From contig NZ_JAUETR010000002.1 of assembly GCF_032484785.1 (NCBI RefSeq), positions 1,116,001 to 1,180,000 on the forward strand: a DNA stretch of 64,000 bases. The letters run 5' to 3'. The translations under genes were made by a program, and so were the position numbers. The number at the start of each line of letters is the position of its first letter. Positions within the stretch are counted from its first letter, which is position 1. This document shows positions 16,739 to 25,478 of the stretch, one piece after another. Below the pieces are notes generated by a model, which saw only the letters and a list, made by a program, of their open reading frames with translations, was not told the DNA's origin and did not search any database. The DNA is from Bradyrhizobium sp. SZCCHNS1050. Lineage in GTDB: Bacteria > Pseudomonadota > Alphaproteobacteria > Rhizobiales > Xanthobacteraceae.

Positions 16739-17782
16739 ATCCTTGTCGAACAGATGCGCCGCCGACGCGCGCGGGCGCAAATGGATCTTCTCGCCGGGAT
16801 TGACCTCGTGGCGATCGCGGAACACCGCGATGATGTCCTGGGTGCCGATGCGGGCGACGATCTGCGTCTCCGAACCGGTCGGCTCGACCACGACAACCTC
16901 GGCTTCGATGCCGTCGCTGGCGAGCTCGAGATGCTCGGGCCGCACGCCGTACACCACAGGACGGCCGTCGGAGGCCGCCGGCGCGGTGAGGATCGGCAGC
17001 CGGGCGCCGTTCTCGGTCTCGACATAGACCGACCCATTGGACTTCAGGTGGCCGTTGAGGAAGTTCATCGCCGGCGAGCCGATGAATCCGGCCACGAACT
17101 GGTTGTCCGGCTTGTCGTAGAGATCGAGCGGCGAGCCCATCTGCTCGACGATGCCGTCATGCATCACGACGATCTTGTCGGCCATCGTCATGGCCTCGAT
17201 CTGGTCGTGGGTGACGTAGACGGTGGTGGTCTTGAGCCGCTGATGCAGCTCCTTGATCTCGGTGCGCATCGCGACGCGCAGCTTGGCGTCGAGGTTCGAC
17301 AACGGCTCGTCGAACAGGAACACCTGCGGATCGCGCACGATGGCGCGGCCCATCGCGACGCGCTGGCGCTGGCCACCGGAGAGCTGGCGCGGATAGCGGT
17401 CGAGCAGCGGCGTCAGCGCCAGAATCTCGGCGGCGCGCGCGACGCCCTTCTTGATGTCCTCCGGCCGTGCGCCGCGCAGCTTCAGCGAGAAGCCCATGTT
17501 GTCGGCGACCGTCATATGCGGATAGAGCGCGTAGTTCTGGAACACCATCGCGATGTCGCGCTCTTTCGGCTGCACGTTGTTGACGACGCGCTCGCCGATC
17601 GAGATGGTTCCGGCGGTGATGTTCTCGAGCCCTGCGAGCATGCGCAGCAGCGTCGACTTGCCGCAGCCGGACGGCCCGACCAGCACGACGAACTCGCCAT
17701 CCTCGATCGGAATCGTCACGCCGTGCAGCACTTCGAATCCGCCGAATGATTTGCGCACGTCGCGAATTTGCACCGACGACAT
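16721..17782 (-). CDS. Sugar ABC transporter ATP-binding protein, UgpC/MalK type
   Basis: 353 residues from ATG 17782, with GAGGAAATTG immediately upstream. Walker A is GPSGCGKST (36-44), the Q-loop is VFQNYALYPHMTV, the signature is LSGGQRQR, Walker B is VFLFDEPLSNLDAKLR and the switch histidine is in VTHDQ. The C-terminal OB-type regulatory domain of CUT1 ATPases (VYGVRPEHLEL) is present. It energises import with the two downstream permeases. It is the first gene of the minus-strand operon and diverges from the LacI gene. Such ATPases are sometimes shared by several transporters. Confidence 0.93.
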   Translation of the reverse strand: MSSVQIRDVRKSFGGFEVLHGVTIPIEDGEFVVLVGPSGCGKSTLLRMLAGLENITAGTISIGERVVNNVQPKERDIAMVFQNYALYPHMTVADNMGFSLKLRGARPEDIKKGVARAAEILALTPLLDRYPRQLSGGQRQRVAMGRAIVRDPQVFLFDEPLSNLDAKLRVAMRTEIKELHQRLKTTTVYVTHDQIEAMTMADKIVVMHDGIVEQMGSPLDLYDKPDNQFVAGFIGSPAMNFLNGHLKSNGSVYVETENGARLPILTAPAASDGRPVVYGVRPEHLELASDGIEAEVVVVEPTGSETQIVARIGTQDIIAVFRDRHEVNPGEKIHLRPRASAAHLFDKDSGRRI

Positions 17783-17892
17783 CAATTTCCTCCTCAAAGA
17801 CCGACAGCATTGGCTGCTTGCCGGCGGCATTCTGACCGTTGTTCTCGGCCGTTTGATCAGGCCGCTTGTCGTTTTGTAGTCCTGGTCGTGCA

Positions 17893-17930
17893 GTCTTGTT
17901 CTTGGTGGTCTTGTTTTTGATGGTCTTGTT
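17893..17930 (-). repeat. 15-nt tandem repeat in the ABC operon leader
   Basis: On the minus strand the octamer AACAAGAC occurs three times with an exact 15-nt period (complement at 17893, 17908 and 17923), within units of the form AACAAGACCAYCAAR. It lies about 110 bp upstream of the ATPase start, in the likely 5' untranslated region. The same 12-mer GATGGTCTTGTT (plus strand) recurs at 5-16 of the window. No function is known to me. Confidence 0.6.
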
Positions 17931-18027
17931 GGCTCTGGTCGTTCCGACTGGCTCCGAAACAGGGCCAGTGCGGCCGACATTGTCCGCAGTTCAGTTCGCT
18001 TCCGCAATGCCTCGCTTAGCAACCGCG

Positions 18028-18041
18028 TGATAGCGCTGTCA
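18028..18041. promoter_or_regulatory. LacI-family operator candidate
   Basis: TGATAGCGCTGTCA is a near-perfect 14-bp palindrome centred on AGCGCT, the hallmark of many LacI/GntR-family operators with the central CG. It lies 41 bp upstream of the LacI gene and about 246 bp upstream of the divergent ABC operon start. I saw no second copy before the dehydratase or dehydrogenase genes. Confidence 0.6.
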
Positions 18042-18082
18042 ATATCGCTTGTGTACCAGACCGCCTATGCTATGAGCGAGGC

Positions 18083-19162
18083 ATGGGACGGAAACGCATC
18101 GAGCCGGGCAAAGTCCGGCTGACCGAAGTTGCGGCACTGGCGGGCGTCAGCCCGATCACGGTGTCACGCTTCTTCCGTAATCCCGACACGGTCTCGGCCG
18201 GCCGCCGCACGAGGATCGAGAGTGCCGCCAAGGAGCTCGGCTATGTGCCGAACCTCGCCGCGCGCGCGCTCGCATCGCAGCGCACCGAAGTGATCGGCGT
18301 GCTGATACCGTCCCTCACCAACAACGTGTTCTCCGACGTGCTGCGGGGCATCTATGATGCGTTCGAAGGCAGCCGCTACAGCATCCAGCTCGCCAACACC
18401 CGCTACAGCGTGTTGCAGGAGGAGCGCCTGCTGCGGTTGTTCCTGATGCAGAAGCCGGCCGGCCTGATCGTGACCGGTCTCGACCAGACGGCGGAGAGCC
18501 GCTCGATCATCCAGGCAGCGGACTGTCCCGTCGTGCAGATCATGGAGCTCGGCGCCAACCCGATCGACATGATGATCGGATTTTCGCACGTCGATGCCTG
18601 TTTTGCAGCCATTTTACACCTTCTCGCGCAGGGCTGCCGTCGCATCGGCTTCATCGGCGCCCGCATGGACCCAAGGGTGCAGCGCAGGCTGCAGGGCTAT
18701 CAGAACGCGATGAAGGAGGCCGGCTTGTTCGACCCGCGTCTCATCGTCACGGCGCCTGTTCCGACCTCGACCACAATGGGCGGCAGCCTGTTCTCCGATC
18801 TGCTGATGAAGGCGCCGGATCTCGACGCCGTGTTCTGCGCCAACGACGATCTCGCGCTCGGCGTGCTGTTCGAATGCCAGCGCCGGCACATTGCGGTGCC
18901 CGAGCAGATCGCGATCGTCGGCTTCAACGACATGGAATTCATGGCCGCGGCGGTTCCGACGCTCACCAGCGTGCGTACCAATCGCTACGAGATGGGTCGG
19001 CGTGCGGCGACGATGATCATGGACGCCGTCGAAGGCCGTCCCGTGGCGCAGCGCGTCGTCGATCTCGGCTTCGAGGTGATCGAACGGCAGAGCTCGACCT
19101 TGCAGCGCGCCGCCGCAAGTCCGCAGCCCGCGTCGGGGCGCGCTTCCGGAACAAAATGGTAG
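18083..19162 (+). CDS. LacI-family transcriptional regulator
   Basis: 359 residues. The N-terminal HTH is LTEVAALAGVSPITVSRFFRNPDTVS (about 13-38), followed by the hinge helix with LAARALASQRT. The periplasmic-binding-protein-like effector domain begins VIGVLIPSLTNNVFSDVLRGIYDAFEG and contains the CANDDLALGVLFECQRRHIAVPEQIAIVGFNDMEF block. It probably represses the divergent ABC operon and possibly the dehydratase gene 138 bp downstream, with a sugar or sugar acid as inducer. One operator-like palindrome lies just upstream, which suggests autoregulation. Confidence 0.93.
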   Translation: MGRKRIEPGKVRLTEVAALAGVSPITVSRFFRNPDTVSAGRRTRIESAAKELGYVPNLAARALASQRTEVIGVLIPSLTNNVFSDVLRGIYDAFEGSRYSIQLANTRYSVLQEERLLRLFLMQKPAGLIVTGLDQTAESRSIIQAADCPVVQIMELGANPIDMMIGFSHVDACFAAILHLLAQGCRRIGFIGARMDPRVQRRLQGYQNAMKEAGLFDPRLIVTAPVPTSTTMGGSLFSDLLMKAPDLDAVFCANDDLALGVLFECQRRHIAVPEQIAIVGFNDMEFMAAAVPTLTSVRTNRYEMGRRAATMIMDAVEGRPVAQRVVDLGFEVIERQSSTLQRAAASPQPASGRASGTKW

Positions 19163-19300
19163 CGCAACCAAAAGCCATGAACTAGAACCACTCGAACCAA
19201 CGACGACTTGAACGAAAGACGTAGGCGATCTTCGACAGCGGGCCGATGGCGCGCAGACGACGGACCGGCCTCGCCACGTTTGCACTGCGGGAGAAAACAC

Positions 19301-21124
19301 ATGACGAACTCGAACGGGCATGCCGGCAACGGCGCTGACAAAAGCCGCAAGCTGCGCTCGCAGGCGTGGTTCAACGATCCGCACAATCCGGGCATGACCG
19401 CGCTCTATCTCGAGCGTTATCTGAATTACGGCCTGACCCGGGCTGAGCTGCAGTCGGGCAAGCCGATCATCGGCATTGCCCAGACCGGCAACGATCTCTC
19501 GCCCTGCAACCGCCACCACATCGAGCTGGCGCACCGCGTCCGCGAGGGCATCCGCGCCGCCGGCGGCATCGCGATGGAATTTCCGACCCATCCGATCCAG
19601 GAGACCGGCAAGCGCCCGACGGCCGCGCTCGACCGCAACCTCGCTTATCTCGGCCTGGTCGAAATCCTGTTCGGCTATCCGCTCGACGGCGTGGTGCTGA
19701 CGACCGGCTGCGACAAGACGACGCCGGCCTGCCTGATGGCCGCGGCGACCGTGAACATCCCCGCCATCGTGCTGTCGGGCGGCCCGATGCTGAACGGCTG
19801 GCACGAGGGTCAGCGCACCGGCTCCGGCACCGTGGTGTGGAAGTCGCGCGAGCGGCTCGCCGCCGGCGAGATCGGCTATGAGGAGTTCATGGAGATCGTC
19901 GCCTCCTCGGCGCCGTCGGTTGGCCATTGCAACACCATGGGCACGGCATCGACGATGAATGCGCTGGCCGAGGCGCTCGGCATGTCCCTGCCCGGCTGCG
20001 CCGCGATCCCCGCGCCCTATCGCGAGCGCGGCCAGATCGCCTACGAGACCGGAACGCGCATCGTCGACATGGTGTGGGAAGACCTGAAGCCATCCGACAT
20101 CCTGACACGCAAGGCGTTCGAGAACTGCATCGTCGCCAACTCCGCGATCGGCGGCTCGACCAACGCGCCGATCCATATCAACGCGCTGGCGCGCCATGTC
20201 GGCGTCGAGCTCGACATCGACGACTGGCAGAAGGTCGGCCACGACGTGCCGCTGCTCGTCAACATGCAGCCGGCCGGCTTCTATCTCGGCGAGGAATTCC
20301 ATCGCGCCGGCGGCGTGCCGGCCGTGATCGGCGAGTTGATGCGGCACAAGCGCATCCACGAGGACGTCATCACCGTCAACGGCCGCAGCATGGGTGAGAA
20401 TTGCCGCGAGGCAGCGAAGCCCGACGGCGACGTGATCTGGTCCTACGACAAGCCGCTGGTGAAGGATGCCGGCTTCCTGGTGCTGCGCGGCAACCTGTTC
20501 GATTCCGCGATCATGAAGACCAGCGTGATCTCCAAGGAGTTCCGCGACCGCTATCTCAGCAATCCGAAGGACCCGAACGCCTTCGAGGGCCGCGCCATCG
20601 TGTTCGAGGGGCCTGAGGACTATCACGACCGCATCGATGATGAGCAGCTTGCGATCGACGAGCACTGCGTGCTGTTCATCCGCGGCGCCGGTCCGATCGG
20701 CTATCCCGGCGGCGCCGAGGTCGTGAACATGCAGCCGCCGGCGGCGCTGATCAAGCGCGGCATCCTGTCCCTGCCCTGCATTGGCGACGGCCGGCAGTCC
20801 GGCACCTCGGGCTCACCGTCGATTCTCAATGCGTCGCCGGAGGCCGCCGCCGATGGCGGGCTCGCAATCCTCAAGACCGGCGATCGCGTGCGCATCGACC
20901 TCAACAAGGGCTCGGCCAATATCCTGATCTCGGACGAGGAGCTTGCGAAGCGGCGCGCCGAGCTGAAGGCCAAGGGCGGCTTCCCGCACCCCGCCAACCA
21001 GACGCCATGGCAGGAGCTCTATCGCAACACCGTCGGCCAGCAGGCCACCGGCGCCTGCATGGAGCTTGCCACGCGCTATCACAACATCGCCGGCACCGTG
21101 GGTGTGGCAAGGCATAATCACTAG
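19301..21124 (+). CDS. IlvD/Edd-family sugar-acid dehydratase
   Basis: 607 residues from ATG 19301, preceded by CGGGAGAAAACAC. The three iron-sulfur cysteines are in SPCNRHH (C69), GCDKTTPAC (C137) and GHCNTMGTA (C210). Their spacing equals that of C59, C127 and C200 described for Rhizobium leguminosarum L-arabinonate dehydratase, which carries a [2Fe-2S] cluster and Mg2+. It should remove water from an aldonic acid to give the 2-keto-3-deoxy acid. The linked sugar importer, LacI regulator and sugar-acid-type dehydrogenases make an aldonate a better guess than the branched-chain amino acid substrate of IlvD. Which aldonate cannot be decided here. Confidence 0.88.
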   Translation: MTNSNGHAGNGADKSRKLRSQAWFNDPHNPGMTALYLERYLNYGLTRAELQSGKPIIGIAQTGNDLSPCNRHHIELAHRVREGIRAAGGIAMEFPTHPIQETGKRPTAALDRNLAYLGLVEILFGYPLDGVVLTTGCDKTTPACLMAAATVNIPAIVLSGGPMLNGWHEGQRTGSGTVVWKSRERLAAGEIGYEEFMEIVASSAPSVGHCNTMGTASTMNALAEALGMSLPGCAAIPAPYRERGQIAYETGTRIVDMVWEDLKPSDILTRKAFENCIVANSAIGGSTNAPIHINALARHVGVELDIDDWQKVGHDVPLLVNMQPAGFYLGEEFHRAGGVPAVIGELMRHKRIHEDVITVNGRSMGENCREAAKPDGDVIWSYDKPLVKDAGFLVLRGNLFDSAIMKTSVISKEFRDRYLSNPKDPNAFEGRAIVFEGPEDYHDRIDDEQLAIDEHCVLFIRGAGPIGYPGGAEVVNMQPPAALIKRGILSLPCIGDGRQSGTSGSPSILNASPEAAADGGLAILKTGDRVRIDLNKGSANILISDEELAKRRAELKAKGGFPHPANQTPWQELYRNTVGQQATGACMELATRYHNIAGTVGVARHNH

Positions 21125-21134
21125 ACCCAACTGC

Positions 21135-21232
21135 CGTCATTCCGGGGCGCGCGAAGCGCGAGCCCGGAATCCATACTCCCGATCGTGGTTATGGATTCCG
21201 GGCCCATCGCTTCGCGATGTCCCGGAATGACG
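21135..21232. repeat. REP-like palindrome (type A)
   Basis: GTCATTCCGGGGCGCGCGAAG on the left and GATGTCCCGGAATGACG on the right, with inner CCCGGAATCCATA and TATGGATTCCGGG arms. It lies between the dehydratase and the first dehydrogenase. Confidence 0.75.
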
Positions 21233-21265
21233 ATAACTAAGAAGTCAATTCCCAAGGGAGACTCC

Positions 21266-22000
21266 ATGTCCGACCGTCTCAAGGGCAAGCGCGCCTTCGT
21301 CACTGCCGCCGCTGCCGGCATCGGCCGCGCCTGTGCCATTGCCTTCGCGCGTCAAGGCGCCACCGTATTCGCCACCGACATCGATGAGAACGGCCTGAAC
21401 ACGCTGAAGAGCGAAGGCATTGCCGAGGTCGCGACGCTCGACGTGCGCAACACCGCGGCCGTGAACGCGATGGCCGAGCGGGTCGGCAAGGTCGAGATCC
21501 TGCTCAATGCCGCCGGCTTCGTGCATAACGGCACAATCCTCGACTGCTCCGACGACGACTGGGATTTCTCGTTCGATCTGAACGTCAAGTCGATGCATCG
21601 CACGATCCGCGCCTTCCTGCCGAAGATGCTCGATCAGGGCGGCGGCGCCATCGTCAACATCGCCTCCGCCGCGGGCGTGTTCAAGGCGGCACCGAACCGC
21701 TACGTCTACGGTGCGACCAAGGCAGCCGTGGCGGCGCTGACGCGCTCGGTCGCAGCCGATTTCGTCGGCAAGAAGATCCGCTGCAACTGCATCTGCCCGG
21801 GCACGATCGAAACGCCCTCGATGCTGGGACGCGCGGCCTCGGCCGGCCCGAACGGGCTGGAGATGTTCATCTCGCGCCAGCCGATGGGCCGGCTCGGCAC
21901 GGCGGAGGAGATCGCCCATCTCGCGGTCTATCTTGCCAGCGACGAGAGCGCGTTCACGACCGGCGTCGCGCATACCATCGACGGCGGCTGGACGCTGTAG
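21266..22000 (+). CDS. Short-chain dehydrogenase, DHRS6 / keto-deoxy-fuconate dehydrogenase type
   Basis: 244 residues from ATG 21266, with AAGGGAG as ribosome-binding site. The NAD motif is TAAAAGIGRA (about 13-22), and ATDID at the end of strand beta-2 predicts NAD over NADP. The catalytic Ser is in NIASAAG and Tyr/Lys in YVYGATKAA. The AGFVHNGTILDCSDDDWDFSFDLNVKSM block closely resembles human DHRS6 (BDH2) and bacterial 2-keto-3-deoxy-L-fuconate 4-dehydrogenases. With the upstream dehydratase it could perform two consecutive steps of a non-phosphorylative route: aldonate to 2-keto-3-deoxy acid, then to a 2,4-diketo acid. The specific sugar is an inference. Confidence 0.88.
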   Translation: MSDRLKGKRAFVTAAAAGIGRACAIAFARQGATVFATDIDENGLNTLKSEGIAEVATLDVRNTAAVNAMAERVGKVEILLNAAGFVHNGTILDCSDDDWDFSFDLNVKSMHRTIRAFLPKMLDQGGGAIVNIASAAGVFKAAPNRYVYGATKAAVAALTRSVAADFVGKKIRCNCICPGTIETPSMLGRAASAGPNGLEMFISRQPMGRLGTAEEIAHLAVYLASDESAFTTGVAHTIDGGWTL

Positions 22001-22009
22001 TTCTGCTCC

Positions 22010-22088
22010 GTCATTCCGGGGCAGCCCGCAGGGCTGAACCCGGAATCTCGAGATTCCGGGTTCGCGCTGCGCGCGCTCCGGAATGACG
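22010..22088. repeat. REP-like palindrome (type A)
   Basis: CGTCATTCCGGGGCAGC on the left and GCTCCGGAATGACG on the right, with AACCCGGAATCTCGAGATTCCGGGTT as a central palindrome. It lies between the two short-chain dehydrogenase genes. Confidence 0.75.
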
Positions 22089-22115
22089 ACAACAAAGATC
22101 GACCGGGGAAACATC

Positions 22116-22862
22116 ATGAACCACATCGACCTTACCAACCGCTGCGCCGTGGTCACCGGCGGCGCGCAAGGTTTTGGCCGCGCCATCACCGAGCGCTTCA
22201 AGTCGTCGGGCGCGAAGGTTGCGATCTGGGATCACGACATCGCGCTGGCGGAGAAGACCGCGCAGGCGATCGGTCCGGAGGTGCTGGCGCTGCAGGTCGA
22301 CGTCACCGACACCAAAGCGGTCGAAGGCGCCCGTGACGCGACGCTGGCCGCGTTCGGCAGCATCGACATCCTGGTCAACAATGCCGGCATCGCCGGCATC
22401 AACAAGACGGTGTGGGAGACCGATCTCGAGGAGTGGCGCAAGGTGCTGCGCATCAATCTCGACGGTCCCTTCATCTGCGCCAAGGCGATCGTGCCGGTGA
22501 TGCTGAAGCAGGGCTATGGCCGCATCGTCAACATCGCCTCGATCGCCGGCAAGGAGGGCAACCCGAACGCTGCGCACTACTCCGCGTCCAAAGCCGGCCT
22601 GATCGCGCTGACAAAGTCGCTCGGCAAGGAGCTGGCGCAGCACAACATCACGGTCAATGCGGTGACGCCCGCCGCGGCGAAGACTGCCATCTTCGACCAG
22701 ATGACGGAAGCGCACATCAACTTCATGCTGTCGAAGATCCCGAAAGGCCGCTTCGTGCTGGTGGAAGAGCTCGCCGCGCTGGTGTCGTGGCTCGCCTCTG
22801 AAGAGTGCTCGTTCTCGACCGGCGCCGTATTCGACATTTCCGGTGGCCGCGCAACTTATTAG
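22116..22862 (+). CDS. Short-chain dehydrogenase/reductase (classical, FabG-like)
   Basis: 248 residues from ATG 22116. The cofactor motif is TGGAQGFGRA (about 15-24), with NNAG, the Ser of NIASIAG, and YSASKAG carrying the catalytic Tyr and Lys. AIWDHD after beta-2 suggests NAD preference. The C-terminal AVFDISGGRATY is typical of the family. It probably acts on the same sugar-derived substrate as the preceding dehydrogenase or dehydratase, perhaps as the aldose or lactone-forming dehydrogenase. A REP unit in the 115-bp gap may separate the transcripts. The substrate is unknown. Confidence 0.87.
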   Translation: MNHIDLTNRCAVVTGGAQGFGRAITERFKSSGAKVAIWDHDIALAEKTAQAIGPEVLALQVDVTDTKAVEGARDATLAAFGSIDILVNNAGIAGINKTVWETDLEEWRKVLRINLDGPFICAKAIVPVMLKQGYGRIVNIASIAGKEGNPNAAHYSASKAGLIALTKSLGKELAQHNITVNAVTPAAAKTAIFDQMTEAHINFMLSKIPKGRFVLVEELAALVSWLASEECSFSTGAVFDISGGRATY

Positions 22863-22902
22863 TCGGCGTGCCGATCGATAGAGCCCGTCCTCACCGAGAA
22901 AT

Positions 22903-22996
22903 CGTCATTGCGAGGAGGCGAAAGCCGACGAAGCACTCCAGAGCTCCTCGCGCGGCCCTGGATTGCTCCGCGGCGCCGCTGCGCTCGCAATGACGG
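22903..22996. repeat. REP-like palindrome (type B)
   Basis: CGTCATTGCGAGGAGGCGAAA on the left and GCGCTCGCAATGACGG on the right. It marks the downstream end of the sugar-acid genes. Confidence 0.7.
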
Positions 22997-23063
22997 CGAT
23001 AGGCAGAACCGTTCCGGTACTGCTGACGATCGCGAGAGATCATGACCAGTTGGAGGTCCCACC

Positions 23064-23453
23064 ATGACCCACCACGGCGGCTGCTTCTGCGGCGCGGTGC
23101 GCTTCCAATGCACCGGCGAGCCGATCAACGTACGCGTCTGCCACTGCCGCAACTGCCAGCGGGCGACGGGCGCGCCGTTCTTCGCCCGCGCGCTGTTCGC
23201 GCACGACGCGCTGACGATCACCGGCGAAACCGCGCGCTTCCCCTCCTCCGACGCGCTCGATCGCATGTTCTGCCCGCGCTGCGGCGTCAGGCTGTTCTCA
23301 TGGCGCAGGACGCGCCCGGTTGTCGGCGTGGCCCTGGCCTGCTTCGACGACCGCAACGCCTTTGCCCCGACCGAGCACATCTGGGTCTCGGAAAAGATGG
23401 ATTGGGTGCAGCTCAGCGACGGCCTGCCGCAATTTCCGGAGAATCCCGCGTAG
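23064..23453 (+). CDS. GFA-family zinc-binding protein
   Basis: 129 residues, with TTGGAGGTCCCACC before the ATG. The cysteines expected of the fold are all present: GGCFCGAVRF, CHCRNCQRATG and MFCPRCGVRLF. It is a second, divergent member of the family represented at 8128. Activity on glutathione adducts is possible but unproven for most members. Its stop is 56 bp before the protease gene, so the two may be co-transcribed. Confidence 0.87.
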   Translation: MTHHGGCFCGAVRFQCTGEPINVRVCHCRNCQRATGAPFFARALFAHDALTITGETARFPSSDALDRMFCPRCGVRLFSWRRTRPVVGVALACFDDRNAFAPTEHIWVSEKMDWVQLSDGLPQFPENPA

Positions 23454-23508
23454 CATCGGGGAACCATCGTGCCTATGTAAGGCGGTAACGCGTCCGGAAC
23501 CCCGATCC

Positions 23509-24189
23509 TTGAACATCTCGCTCTACGGCATCTCCGTCTGGATCCTGCCGATCATCATCGCCATCACCTTTCATGAGGCTGCTCACGCCTTCGTCGCCTG
23601 GCGGTTCGGCGACGACACCGCGTTGCGACTCGGTCGCGTCAGCTTCAACCCGCTCAAGCACATCGATCCGTTCGGCACCGTCCTGCTGCCGGGCATGCTG
23701 CTGCTGTCCGGCTCGCCGTTCCTGTTCGGCTACGCCAAGCCGGTGCCGGTCGATTTTCGCAATCTGAAGCCGCTGCGCGCCGGCATGGTGATGGTGGCGC
23801 TGGCCGGACCGGCCACCAACATCGCGCTGGCGCTGGCGGCCGGACTGGCGTTCCACGCCCTGCCGCTGGTTCCACCGGAGGCGGCGCGGTGGGTGGCCAG
23901 CAATCTGTGGAATATTTTCTCGTTCAACATCCTGCTCGCCGTGTTCAACATGCTCCCGATACCGCCGCTCGATGGCGGCCGGGTCGCGGTGGGCGTGCTG
24001 CCGGCGGCGCTGGCGCGGCCGCTTGCCCGGCTCGAGCCGTATGGCATGCTGATTCTGATCGGATGTCTGATCCTCCTGCCGCTGGCGGGTTCCCAATTTG
24101 GTCTCAATCTTGATCTCGTGTCGGGGCTGCTCCGCGCCACGACCGATTCTCTGAAGCAGCTGCTTCTGCTATTGACGGGTAATGTCTAG
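23509..24189 (+). CDS. M50-family (site-2-type) membrane metalloprotease
   Basis: 226 residues if translation begins at TTG 23509, the only in-frame start near the conserved N-terminus (NISLYGISVWILPIII); no ATG is available there without running deep into the preceding gene. The zinc motif HEAAH (22-26) lies in the first membrane helix and the third ligand is D155 in the NMLPIPPLDGGRV segment. Four or more hydrophobic spans are present. The short form without a PDZ domain matches the YwhC/FwdE-like branch of unknown substrate. It would cleave within or near the membrane. Confidence 0.85.
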   Translation: MNISLYGISVWILPIIIAITFHEAAHAFVAWRFGDDTALRLGRVSFNPLKHIDPFGTVLLPGMLLLSGSPFLFGYAKPVPVDFRNLKPLRAGMVMVALAGPATNIALALAAGLAFHALPLVPPEAARWVASNLWNIFSFNILLAVFNMLPIPPLDGGRVAVGVLPAALARPLARLEPYGMLILIGCLILLPLAGSQFGLNLDLVSGLLRATTDSLKQLLLLLTGNV

Positions 24190-24250
24190 ATCTACCCGTC
24201 AGGGATGGTAACGAACGAGCCCCGAGGCACTCTTGGTCAAAGCCGCTGAC

Positions 24251-24652
24251 ATGATGATCGCACGCCGCGCCGACACCCGCGCCCGTGCCGATTTCGCGAC
24301 CTGGAAGATGATCGCCAAGCTGAACGGCGCCTCCGGCCTGCCGCCGGCGGCGCAGGACTTCCTGGCAAGCTACAAGGCCCGCCTCGGCGACATGCCGGAG
24401 GACGAGGCGACCGAGGCCACCATCCGCGAGATGTACAAGGCCTATTATGCCGAGATGGGCGGCGGCGGCGCCCCGCCCGAGGTCAAGCCGGTCGCCGCCG
24501 AGCCGGTGACCGGCAATGTCACCGCCTTCCGCAAGCTGCCGCCGAAGAAGGCGGCGCAAAGCGGGACGACCGCTCCGCGCAAGCTGCCGGTTGCGCTGAT
24601 CTTCGCCGCGCTCTGCGTGGTCTACGTCGGAGTCAGGCTGTATTGGCAGTGA
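24251..24652 (+). CDS. Hypothetical protein with C-terminal membrane anchor
   Basis: 133 residues from ATG 24251. A TTG at 24233, 9 bases after a CGAGG, is an alternative that adds six residues. The N-terminal half is alpha-helical and charged (MIARRADTRARADFATWKMIAKLNG), followed by an Ala/Pro/Lys linker and a single C-terminal span (LPVALIFAALCVVYVGVRLYW). I do not recognise the family. It converges with tonB, with 21 bp between the stops. Confidence 0.6.
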   Translation: MMIARRADTRARADFATWKMIAKLNGASGLPPAAQDFLASYKARLGDMPEDEATEATIREMYKAYYAEMGGGGAPPEVKPVAAEPVTGNVTAFRKLPPKKAAQSGTTAPRKLPVALIFAALCVVYVGVRLYWQ

Positions 24653-24673
24653 GGTCAGCCGAACCCCACCCGC

Positions 24674-25462
24674 TCATTTCGGCGGGTTGAACTTGACCGG
24701 CAGGATGAAGGAGAACTCGTCGTCGGTGAGGCCCGCGGGAGGCTTTGGCACGGGATCCGAACGGCGGACCATGCTGAGGGCGGCCTGATCGAACTCCGGA
24801 TCGCCGGACGTTTCCTTGACGTCCACCGAGACGACACGGCCGAGCCGATTGAGCACGAGCGCCAGCTTGAGCTGGGCAGCGGCCTTCTTTCCGGATGGAT
24901 ACTTCTTGTGCAGTTCGAAATAGGCGCTGATCTTGCGGCCCCAATTGGCCGTCAGCCTTTGCACGTCCTTGCCGATACCGGCATTCGGCGCTTTGGTCTT
25001 CTCGGCTTCAGGAACCTTCTCGTCCAGGGCCTTGCGCGCGCTGTCTTCGGAGGCTTCCTGCGCCTCCGACGCCTGTGTCTGGACCGTCGCGACCTTCTGC
25101 TCCTCGGTCGGCTTCTTCACGTCAGAGGTCGTGACCTCGCGGTCGGCCTCCTCGGTCGTGGTCGGCACATCCTTCTGCAGATCGGTCTGCTCGACCTCGG
25201 CCTTCTGCTCCTGCATCTGCGGAGCGGCGGTCTGCGCTACCGAGTCCTGTCCGACCGGAACCTCGTCGTCCTCGACCTTCGGCGAGCCCATATCGATGTC
25301 GATGACCTCGGCGCCCGCCGCGCCGAGGCCGCCGGCGTCCTCGTCGTCGTTCAGATGCGTCAGCGCCAGCGCGGCCCCGCCGACATGCAGGATCAGCGCG
25401 CCCATGATCGCCAGAAACCAGAGACGGCGCGAGGGGGAGTGCCCGATGTCGAGGTCGCTCAT
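24674..25462 (-). CDS. tonB: TonB energy transducer
   Basis: 262 residues. A single N-terminal membrane anchor (LWFLAIMGALILHVGGAALAL, about 14-34) is followed by an acidic and Lys/Thr-rich periplasmic spacer in place of the usual Pro-Glu/Pro-Lys rod. The C-terminal TonB domain begins near 165 (ISAYFELHKKYPSGKKAAAQ, LGRVVSVDVKETSGDPEFDQAAL). It couples the proton-motive force harvested by ExbBD to the outer-membrane receptor. It is the last gene of the operon: exbD ends 16 bp upstream. Confidence 0.92.
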   Translation of the reverse strand: MSDLDIGHSPSRRLWFLAIMGALILHVGGAALALTHLNDDEDAGGLGAAGAEVIDIDMGSPKVEDDEVPVGQDSVAQTAAPQMQEQKAEVEQTDLQKDVPTTTEEADREVTTSDVKKPTEEQKVATVQTQASEAQEASEDSARKALDEKVPEAEKTKAPNAGIGKDVQRLTANWGRKISAYFELHKKYPSGKKAAAQLKLALVLNRLGRVVSVDVKETSGDPEFDQAALSMVRRSDPVPKPPAGLTDDEFSFILPVKFNPPK

Positions 25463-25478
25463 CACAAGCCGGCGCTCC

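Noticed and set aside
17893..17930. Possible CRISPR-like repeat array
   Set aside because: The period is only 15 nt with no unique spacers between repeats, and no cas genes are near. It is a simple tandem repeat.
23320..23508. Longer N-terminus for the M50 protease starting inside the GFA gene
   Set aside because: The added residues overlap a well-supported gene and are Arg/Ser-rich without family resemblance. The conserved start falls at TTG 23509.
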